A stretch of 12,797 nt of DNA, taken from the NCBI GenBank assembly GCA_030634615.1, contig DAOWAL010000023.1, positions 1 to 12,797 of the forward strand, in the 5' to 3' direction. The notes below the pieces were generated by a model. It was not told the DNA's origin, ran no database searches, and worked only from the letters and a program-made list of their open reading frames with translations. Both the position numbers and the translations under genes were made by a program. Shown here piece by piece: positions 1 to 6,129 of the stretch (the first letter of the stretch is position 1; each line of letters starts with the position of its first letter). The stretch is from Candidatus Aenigmatarchaeota archaeon (GTDB taxonomy: Archaea > Aenigmatarchaeota > Aenigmatarchaeia > QMZP01 > QMZT01).

Positions 1-431
1 AAACAGAAACAGAGTATGTCATTCTTACAGTATTTTTCATCGGAATTGTTGTATCAGTTTACTATATATTATCTGTTTTTACAACAACTGTTAATCCAGC
101 TGAAATAATTGAAAAAATGGTACTTGTGAGCGTAATCATTTCAATACTGATAATGCTTGCAATAGTTCTTTACAAAGAAATGGAATTGCGTAATCAGATA
201 AGACAATTAATAAATTCTGGTTTTGAGACTGAAAAAGAGAAGGGATATACAAGAACAGCAAAAGATGTCAAGCGTGACATGATGAGAATATACAGGGATA
301 TGGGAGCCCTTAAAATTATAATGCAAGATGGGATAATCGAAAAGAGTGCTTACAATAAAGAAATCAAGTCACTTGAAGAAAGAATAAATGTCCTGAAAAA
401 AGAACATGACAAACTGGCAAAGGTTAAGTAA
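1..431 (+). CDS. Partial membrane protein, two TM helices plus coiled-coil tail (5' end outside window)
   Basis: The frame is open from base 3 to the TAA at 429-431 (142 visible residues). An ATG exists at 117, but I do not think it is the start: no Shine-Dalgarno precedes it, and the codons upstream in the same frame encode a clean hydrophobic helix (visible residues about 6-26). A second helix (about 41-59) follows a short loop containing NPAE. The rest is charged and helical. Its end (GALKIIMQDGIIEKSAYNKE, then a Lys/Glu-rich helix) resembles the short SHOCT-like C-terminal helices that follow membrane anchors, but that likeness is loose. The expected topology is a helical hairpin with a cytoplasmic coiled coil. 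I do not recognise a family and assign no function. It converges with the coiled-coil gene at 438, with 6 bases between the stop codons. Confidence 0.75.
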   Translation, partial: TETEYVILTVFFIGIVVSVYYILSVFTTTVNPAEIIEKMVLVSVIISILIMLAIVLYKEMELRNQIRQLINSGFETEKEKGYTRTAKDVKRDMMRIYRDMGALKIIMQDGIIEKSAYNKEIKSLEERINVLKKEHDKLAKVK

Positions 432-437
432 GGTCAT

Positions 438-689
438 TCAGACAATCCTGTTTTCTTTCAGTGTCTTTGTTATCTTGTCCAGAGACAGAACAATTGCCTC
501 AAATCTTTTGCTAATATCTGCTTCCAGTTGTTCTGCCCGATGTTCTCTTTGATCGAATATTTTTAGTGTACGCATTACATTTTCGAGTGTTTTGCAAAGA
601 CCGTGAATCTCTGCACCACCAAACTCTATCTGTGTTTTAAGATGCTTTATCTTCTCGTCTATCCTGTCCAATTTTTTATCTATCATCAT
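438..689 (-). CDS. Small coiled-coil protein, 83 aa
   Basis: Cytosolic-looking helical protein with no membrane segment or signal peptide. Leu/Ile spacing (LDRIDEKIKHLKTQI, then RFEAIVLSLDKITKTL) suggests two coiled-coil stretches around a short Gly-containing break (FGGAEIHGL). The start chosen is the ATG at 689-687, which overlaps the stop of the upstream M48 protease gene by one base (TGATG), a typical translational-coupling arrangement. A TTG at 692 would add one residue, and the next ATG at 686 sits better behind the GGGGA at 697-693, so the exact start is uncertain. No family is recognised. Coupling to the protease makes a partner, adaptor or regulator role possible, but that is inference. 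The stop lies 6 bases from the convergent membrane-protein stop. Confidence 0.7.
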   Translation of the reverse strand: MMIDKKLDRIDEKIKHLKTQIEFGGAEIHGLCKTLENVMRTLKIFDQREHRAEQLEADISKRFEAIVLSLDKITKTLKENRIV

Positions 690-1489
690 CAATCCCCAAT
701 CATTTCAAAGGGTTCAGGCATGCCCTCATGCCCCATGCTCTCAACTCTGTTAACTCTTCTTGCCGTTGGTGGATGTGTGGAGTAAAGACCTGAGAGACCA
801 GTTCTCTTGTAGGGGTTCACCATCCACAAATTACTAAACACTGGCGAACCTTCCATACGATTTTGCAGTGCCACTTCACTCATCTTTTTAATGGCTGATG
901 CCATATCAAGAGGTTTTCTGGAATATCTTGTCCCGTAGTAATCGGCTTTATATTCCCTTACATCTGAAAGAGCCAATCGAATGAAAAACACTGCAAACGG
1001 TCTTAAAATGAATGTTGAACGAAGCATGTTTGTAAGGGCAACAGCAACGCTTTGTATATATGTATCCTCATTTGCTATGTGAAACATTTCGTGTGCGATA
1101 ATATTTTTTATTTCATTTTTGTTCATACTGAGTGCACCTTCTGTGATACATACAGAAGCCTTCTTTTTATTCTTTCCAAGCGAAAAAGAATTCGGTATAT
1201 CCATTTGCAGTATGTAAACTTTGGGCTTCGGTACACGTGCATTTAATGCCATTTCTTCCACGATTTTATTCAGTTTCTCATCATCGCTTTCCTTTGCATG
1301 AAATCTTCTTAGTATTGGTTTTTGAGATCTCAGTATTGACATGAAATCAATGATTAAAGTTATAACAAAAAATACTCCACTAACAATAATAGCACCAAAT
1401 ACTCCTAGAAACAGAAAACCTATCAAAGCACCCATGGCTGAGAAAACAATTGTAAACATACCCAAAAAACCAAGTACTCTAAGGTCCAT
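689..1489 (-). CDS. htpX: HtpX-like M48 family membrane zinc metalloprotease
   Basis: 266 residues, close to the usual HtpX length of about 280-300. Two N-terminal hydrophobic helices occupy about residues 5-48. The HtpX-type substrate-strand motif is present as IPNSFSLGKNKKKASVCITEGAL in two parts (98-107 and 108-120). The zinc site HEMFH is at 133-137, with E134 as catalytic base, and the third ligand is probably E179 in REYKAD. The conserved STHPPTARR near the C-terminus (237-245) is also kept, so all key M48 residues appear intact. A hydrophobic stretch (about 146-173) follows the active site, as in HtpX. Known members cleave misfolded or damaged membrane proteins, with the catalytic domain facing the cytoplasm. 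The ATG at 1489 is supported by AGGTG (1499-1495) with a 5-base spacer. It lies 50 bases after the surface glycoprotein gene and overlaps the next small gene by one base, so the three are probably co-transcribed. The gene symbol reflects family resemblance only. Confidence 0.93.
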   Translation of the reverse strand: MDLRVLGFLGMFTIVFSAMGALIGFLFLGVFGAIIVSGVFFVITLIIDFMSILRSQKPILRRFHAKESDDEKLNKIVEEMALNARVPKPKVYILQMDIPNSFSLGKNKKKASVCITEGALSMNKNEIKNIIAHEMFHIANEDTYIQSVAVALTNMLRSTFILRPFAVFFIRLALSDVREYKADYYGTRYSRKPLDMASAIKKMSEVALQNRMEGSPVFSNLWMVNPYKRTGLSGLYSTHPPTARRVNRVESMGHEGMPEPFEMIGD

Positions 1490-1494
1490 ATCAA

Positions 1495-1499
1495 CACCT
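1495..1499 (-). promoter_or_regulatory. Ribosome binding site of the M48 protease gene
   Basis: AGGTG on the minus strand, 5 bases before the ATG at 1489. It fits the archaeal anti-SD (CCUCC) and fixes the start. Confidence 0.6.
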
Positions 1500-1539
1500 G
1501 AACTTACTATAAAACTATTGTTCTAAAAACAATAAAAGC

Positions 1540-4500
1540 CTACTTTCCGAAGAACTTCTTCTTTTTATCCTTCATGCCACTCTTGTCGAAAGAGTATGGG
1601 AATTTTTCCTCACTCTTGTACCCTTCTAAAATTGATCTCTTCTCTGGCTCAGGTGGCCTTGGTAGTAGTGATGGTTTCTTTTTCTGGAAAGGCATAGGAC
1701 CATTGTAATCACCAAGCGTGTGTTGTTTCTTTTTCCCGATTTTTACGTTTTTGAATCTGTCTTTGATGCTTCCAAGTGCACCGCCTTTTTTTGGTAATGC
1801 AAATTTCTTTTTTGGACGATATCCGAATACCGGATGATATCCTTTCTTTGGCGGCATCAATAAGTATACTAGGAATCCGCCTATCACGATTATTACAACT
1901 ATTATTGCAACAAGCCCGAGTGTTCCGCCAAACTCAAAGATTGGTGATTCTGACATATCGCTTATCTGGTTCTTGAATTCGGATATTGATGTGTTGGTTT
2001 CTTTCAGTATACTGTATGCGTCAACATACTGGCCAGCATTTAATTTATCTTTAGCTTCTGAAAGCATGTTTAGTATACGTGTATATGTCCTGTTTGCAAT
2101 AGTGTAGTTACCATCTGTGCTTGGTGGTATTTGGTTGAAAAGTGACGCAACCGATGCGAATAGTAACTTCAATTGGTCGTATGTCTGGTTTATCATAACC
2201 TTTGTTTCTTCTCTTGGTGATACTACTAAGTTTATTTCCTTTGTCTTGTATATGCTCGTGTTTGTGCTCACGTATACTTTTAGTGTTAATTTATGATAAC
2301 CGACTTCTATGTCTTCAACTGATGTCAAGTTCACTGTAAATATACCTGAATTGCCAGTTGCTAAGTTGTAACTTGTTGGTGTTACTTCAGTTGTTGCCCC
2401 GCTCACACTTGATGTTGCATTAAGCTTTGCTACCCTTGTGTATGCACCATTATTTTTGATTGTTACTTTTGTTGAATTGCTGCCGCCCTGTACAATTTCT
2501 ATTGTCTCAGTGTAATCTGATATCAGGAATTCATTTTCATAGCTGTAACACGTATGATCCTTGACATAACCAGATGGACATGATATAGCAGAACATGTAC
2601 CACTTACACATGCCTGACTCTCAGCACAATCAGAATCTGAAGTACATCCTGATTCTGTGCTTGGTGCTGATGATGTGCCTGGGTCACTTGTTGTTGAACT
2701 GTTGTCATGTACTTCAACACCTATGTTTGTTAAATTTCCGTAATTTCCGTGTTGTGTACTACTATCTATTCCAACGTTGAGGTAGCATGCTGACTGATCT
2801 ACTGTGACAGTATTGGCTGTTACTTTCCATGCTACTGTACAGTTGGTTTCGCCCATGTAAGCAGGTATGGTAGTTATGGTCCATGTATCCCCTGAAGAGT
2901 TGCTTTGGGCAGTACCCATACATGACGTATTGGCTACGTAAGGAGCGATGTCAACCTCGCACGAACTGGGGTTGTTAAGTGTTATCATAAAGTTGTTTGC
3001 GACAAGAGGGCCGTAATTTTTCACGTAAACAACGTATATTGCGTATTGTCCCTCGTCGAGATATTGGGCTTCGTTTACCCATATATGATTCTTGTTGATT
3101 ATGTAAAGTCCAGCGTCGTTTATTACAACTTCGGTACCGCTTGTTGTCAAATCAGAGCTTATGTTTATACCTGTTCCGCCTATGATTGACGTATTGAGCG
3201 TTACCCCGCCTCTTACATTATACCTTCCGCCAGGTATCCTTGATGGTATAGTTGCGTTTACCATGCATATTGAGTAAGGGTTTGAAGCCTCTGCTGGGCA
3301 AGATACTATCCATGTTCCTGATGTTGCAGGAGTTCTGTAATTTGTGGCAGCTGTTCCTGCTGTATAAGATATATTTATGCTTGTGAAATCAAAATCATGG
3401 AAATCTGCATGATTCAGTATCTCGTTTTTGGATACGTATTGGTTTGTTCCGTTCTGAAGTTTAACAGTGAAATTGAATGTCATATTGGTGGCATTTTCGG
3501 TTTGTGACACAGTTGCTGGAGTTGTCGCGGTCAGGTTCAAAAGTAATGTTGATGTGAGATTTACTCTTATGTTTATGTCATTTGATTGATAAGGATAAGA
3601 CGATGCATTTGGTTGGGTTGAATTTGTGGTGTTGAATCTTATCCATCCACTATATAGTCCAGAACTGTTGTCATAATAACTAGCGTTGATTGTTACATTT
3701 ACATAAATAGTTCCACCCGAACCAGCACTTAACGGATTTGATGGCCACCCTACTGTGAAATTCATGAAGTAGGCGCCCTTGTAAAGAGTGAAATTTGATG
3801 TTGTGTTTACAAACGATAAATCATATCCACCAGTATTGTTGATAGGAAGTGCCAACTGTAAAACATTTGCCCCACTTCTTTCAAAACCTATAACATCTTT
3901 GAATGTGTATGTTGTCGAGCTGAAACTGTTGTTTACAAGCATGTTAGCAGTTTTAACATTGAATGATACAGGTATTCTGTAATCCCACTGTGATGGTTTG
4001 TAGTATTCAATGAAACCACCGTATGTTCCGTTTGATAAGTTTGTTGTCAGCGTGTTTATCTTGAGTGTAATGTTTTTAGTTGCATTTGCAGTTCCGATAT
4101 CTGTGAAATTGAATCCTGCTGTTGGGTATGTTGAATTTAGCAGTGTTGATGAATCGTACCATACATGGACTGTAATGTTGTATTTGTCATCACCAGTTGT
4201 TGTAGTATTCCCAACAGTTAATTTCCACACGCCGTCATTGCTTGTTGAGATTGCACCACTGTAAAGTACGTTTTCTTCCTGTACAGTGTTTGTGGCATTT
4301 CCTGTCCTGTACTTTCCTGAGCTGTTTCCAATGAAGCTTGTATTCGAATCATTCATTGAAAGCGTCCAGTGTGTTGCACCCTTCCATTCCATCTTTGCCT
4401 TTATTTTCTGCGCAAAGGGAGGAACGATAAAATAATAATCCCCTGTCAGGTTGTTGTCTGTCCATGTTTGAATAGTGTAAAGCTCGGACCTTTCCTTTAC

Positions 4501-5475
4501 ACCTGTCCAGTTCATGACCTTTGTGTTTTTGAGTGTAACATTCACTTCAGAAGAACTCGTCGTGTCTATGTCAAGTGTTCCAAAATCAATGGATGTTATT
4601 TGTTTTGTGTCATCGCTTGTATTTGTTGTATTCAATGTTGTAAAATACAAGTATGTGACATAATTTTGCACAGTTGTTACATTGCCCCATATCCATAATT
4701 CCCATATGTCAGGAGTTGATGGTAATGTTCTGTATATTTCTTCTGTGCTTGTTCCGTTTTCAACAGATCTTTCTAAAAGTGTTCCTGATGAATCGAACAA
4801 ATACATATCAATGTCTTGTGTGTGATTTGTAAGGTTTATTGTAATACCTGTTACATTATCCGCTATACTTGTGTTGAAATAATATTTGTGAATAAGACTG
4901 CTGTCAGCAGTTATGTTACCTTTCACGTATGCTATCCCTGATGTTGAGTTGAATGTGTTTTGCGAGTTTATTGGTATGTTCATATATACTGTTACGTTTG
5001 CATGGTCAGATGTTCCGTTTTCGCTTACATTGAATAATCCAGAATAATAACCTGGTGGGCAGTCTAGATATGATGTGAGATTGTAATATGTGGAATTTGT
5101 ATTGTTTAGAGGGTTTGTATAATTCATGTAAGTACCCGATGCGTTCTGTACAACAAAAGGTATGTTGTTTGCAAGGCAAAGAGAGTGTTTTGCCGAGTCA
5201 AACCCTTCATAATCTCCCGCAGAGTAGTCGTTTTCGTCGAAATATTGCGGTCGTATAGTTGTTGTATCGTTATCCATCCAATAAATCGTATCGTTATATC
5301 CAGATTGATTAGACGTTATGTTAATCTGGAATCCTGTCCAGTTCAGATATAAACTATCCGGGGTCACTGTAAAATTGCCACCGATGCTTACTATTGCCGA
5401 CCCTGAAAAAACAAATGCGAGTGAGAAAATTGAAAATAACACAACTAATGTACTTACTTCATGTTTTTTTACCAT
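1540..5475 (-). CDS. Giant N-glycosylated surface protein with C-terminal TM anchor and basic cytoplasmic tail
   Basis: About 1311 residues, using the ATG at 5475. GAGGGTG (5490-5484) lies 8 bases upstream, and the protein then begins with a textbook signal peptide (MVKK, then a hydrophobic core to about residue 28). An in-frame TTG at 5496 is the alternative start. The ectodomain (about 30-1183) is rich in Asn, Ser and Thr and carries roughly 70 N-x-S/T sequons by my count. It looks like a string of beta-sandwich domains. A Cys-rich module (C944, C950, C956, C961, C966) is followed by a NEW3/Ig-like domain (about 983-1087) and a helical membrane-proximal stalk (about 1088-1183). One TM helix (about 1186-1206, bases 1858-1920) is followed by about 105 cytoplasmic residues rich in Lys, Arg and Pro. 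Length, glycosylation and topology fit an S-layer or major envelope glycoprotein, but no specific S-layer family motif is recognised. It heads a probable operon with the M48 protease and a coiled-coil gene, driven by the palindromic TATA element at 5533-5544. Confidence 0.9.
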   Translation of the reverse strand: MVKKHEVSTLVVLFSIFSLAFVFSGSAIVSIGGNFTVTPDSLYLNWTGFQINITSNQSGYNDTIYWMDNDTTTIRPQYFDENDYSAGDYEGFDSAKHSLCLANNIPFVVQNASGTYMNYTNPLNNTNSTYYNLTSYLDCPPGYYSGLFNVSENGTSDHANVTVYMNIPINSQNTFNSTSGIAYVKGNITADSSLIHKYYFNTSIADNVTGITINLTNHTQDIDMYLFDSSGTLLERSVENGTSTEEIYRTLPSTPDIWELWIWGNVTTVQNYVTYLYFTTLNTTNTSDDTKQITSIDFGTLDIDTTSSSEVNVTLKNTKVMNWTGVKERSELYTIQTWTDNNLTGDYYFIVPPFAQKIKAKMEWKGATHWTLSMNDSNTSFIGNSSGKYRTGNATNTVQEENVLYSGAISTSNDGVWKLTVGNTTTTGDDKYNITVHVWYDSSTLLNSTYPTAGFNFTDIGTANATKNITLKINTLTTNLSNGTYGGFIEYYKPSQWDYRIPVSFNVKTANMLVNNSFSSTTYTFKDVIGFERSGANVLQLALPINNTGGYDLSFVNTTSNFTLYKGAYFMNFTVGWPSNPLSAGSGGTIYVNVTINASYYDNSSGLYSGWIRFNTTNSTQPNASSYPYQSNDINIRVNLTSTLLLNLTATTPATVSQTENATNMTFNFTVKLQNGTNQYVSKNEILNHADFHDFDFTSINISYTAGTAATNYRTPATSGTWIVSCPAEASNPYSICMVNATIPSRIPGGRYNVRGGVTLNTSIIGGTGINISSDLTTSGTEVVINDAGLYIINKNHIWVNEAQYLDEGQYAIYVVYVKNYGPLVANNFMITLNNPSSCEVDIAPYVANTSCMGTAQSNSSGDTWTITTIPAYMGETNCTVAWKVTANTVTVDQSACYLNVGIDSSTQHGNYGNLTNIGVEVHDNSSTTSDPGTSSAPSTESGCTSDSDCAESQACVSGTCSAISCPSGYVKDHTCYSYENEFLISDYTETIEIVQGGSNSTKVTIKNNGAYTRVAKLNATSSVSGATTEVTPTSYNLATGNSGIFTVNLTSVEDIEVGYHKLTLKVYVSTNTSIYKTKEINLVVSPREETKVMINQTYDQLKLLFASVASLFNQIPPSTDGNYTIANRTYTRILNMLSEAKDKLNAGQYVDAYSILKETNTSISEFKNQISDMSESPIFEFGGTLGLVAIIVVIIVIGGFLVYLLMPPKKGYHPVFGYRPKKKFALPKKGGALGSIKDRFKNVKIGKKKQHTLGDYNGPMPFQKKKPSLLPRPPEPEKRSILEGYKSEEKFPYSFDKSGMKDKKKKFFGK
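2593..2646 (-). other. Cys-rich C-x5-C-x5-C-x4-C module in the surface glycoprotein
   Basis: This segment encodes CTSDSDCAESQACVSGTC, and a fifth Cys follows five residues later. The Cys spacing and the SDSDC and SGTC signatures match the module at 11938-11991 in the adhesin gene. Such small disulphide modules occur repeatedly in large secreted proteins. Here it sits just before the membrane-proximal Ig-like domain. Confidence 0.7.
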
Positions 5476-5483
5476 TACCAATA

Positions 5484-5490
5484 CACCCTC
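5484..5490 (-). promoter_or_regulatory. Ribosome binding site deciding the glycoprotein start
   Basis: GAGGGTG on the minus strand is 8 bases upstream of the ATG at 5475 and lies downstream of the alternative TTG at 5496. It therefore favours the ATG start, which also places the signal peptide at the extreme N-terminus. Confidence 0.6.
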
Positions 5491-5532
5491 AATCAAAAAT
5501 GATTGTTTATTAAATAATTTTAGTTGCAGTCA

Positions 5533-5544
5533 TATAAATTTATA
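5533..5544. promoter_or_regulatory. Palindromic TATA element shared by divergent genes
   Basis: TATAAATTTATA is a perfect 12-bp inverted repeat and matches an archaeal TATA box on both strands. Leftward, initiation about 26 bases downstream would fall near 5510, giving a leader of about 35 bases that contains the GAGGGTG site of the glycoprotein gene. Rightward, initiation near 5568 would leave only about 10 bases before the ATG at 5578, consistent with no visible Shine-Dalgarno there. The intergenic gap is 102 bases and this is the best TATA candidate in it for both directions. Transcription start sites are inferred. Confidence 0.6.
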
Positions 5545-5577
5545 ACTATTATTAATACTGTAACTTATAATATTTTT

Positions 5578-6129
5578 ATGAAACCAGGCCTTAAAACCAT
5601 TGTTTTCATTGTTATTTTTTTCTTGGGCATTTTTGTTGGCATATTTTTCTCCCAGCCAACAGGATCTGTGAAGATCGGTGAAAATCAGGCAACTCCATTA
5701 ACAGACAGGGATTATTTCAAGACAGTTGATCATCTTTTCAATTCAGCAAACCGCTCGATACGGATGATAATGTTTGACATAAAATACTATCCAGATTATC
5801 CGGACAGTCCCGGCAATTACCTTGTTTATGCACTTGGCAGTGCAGCGGAAAGAGGTCTTGATGTCGAAATAATAGTTGATGAATGGCTTACTGAAAAACC
5901 AATTCTTACCATGCTAAAGGACAGGGGGGTCAGAATAAAATACGATTCTCCCGACATAACAACTCATGCAAAACTTATAATAATAGACTCGGAGATAGTA
6001 ATTATAGGCTCCACTAACTGGAGTTATCATTCAATTGATGAGAACCACGAAGCCAATGTAATCGTGCGTTCAGGTAAACTTGCAAAAGAATTTGAAGATT
6101 ACTTCAATAAGATATGGACAGAATCATGA
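5578..6129 (+). CDS. Membrane-anchored single-HKD phospholipase D/Nuc-like protein
   Basis: 183 residues from the ATG at 5578. A TTG at 5524 would add 18 residues but lies upstream of the proposed TATA box. Residues 6-25 form an uncleaved-looking signal anchor followed by SQP, so the catalytic domain should face outside the cell. The HKD motif is intact as H130-A-K132-x4-D137, followed by GSTNWS (144-149) and HEANVIV with E159, the usual order in PLD-like proteins. A single HKD in about 150 residues matches the Nuc-type subgroup, which forms the two-motif active site by dimerising. Nuc members are phosphodiesterases cutting DNA or RNA, but other members act on lipids, so the substrate is not settled. 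Its stop overlaps the lysS ATG (ATGA), indicating one transcript. Possible roles are extracellular nucleic acid degradation or phosphodiester turnover in the envelope. Confidence 0.88.
   Translation: MKPGLKTIVFIVIFFLGIFVGIFFSQPTGSVKIGENQATPLTDRDYFKTVDHLFNSANRSIRMIMFDIKYYPDYPDSPGNYLVYALGSAAERGLDVEIIVDEWLTEKPILTMLKDRGVRIKYDSPDITTHAKLIIIDSEIVIIGSTNWSYHSIDENHEANVIVRSGKLAKEFEDYFNKIWTES

Noticed and set aside
603..785. Plus-strand frame of 60 codons at the protease/coiled-coil junction
   Set aside because: It lies antisense to two supported genes and has no ribosome binding site or recognisable features.
4369..4698. Plus-strand reading frame of 109 codons, Cys-rich, opposite the glycoprotein gene
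   Set aside because: It is antisense to a clear glycoprotein frame. The cysteines come from reverse-complemented Thr/Asn codons, and it has no start context.
5524..5577. TTG-initiated 18-residue extension of the PLD-like protein
   Set aside because: It would start upstream of the likely TATA box. The ATG at 5578 puts the signal anchor at the N-terminus.
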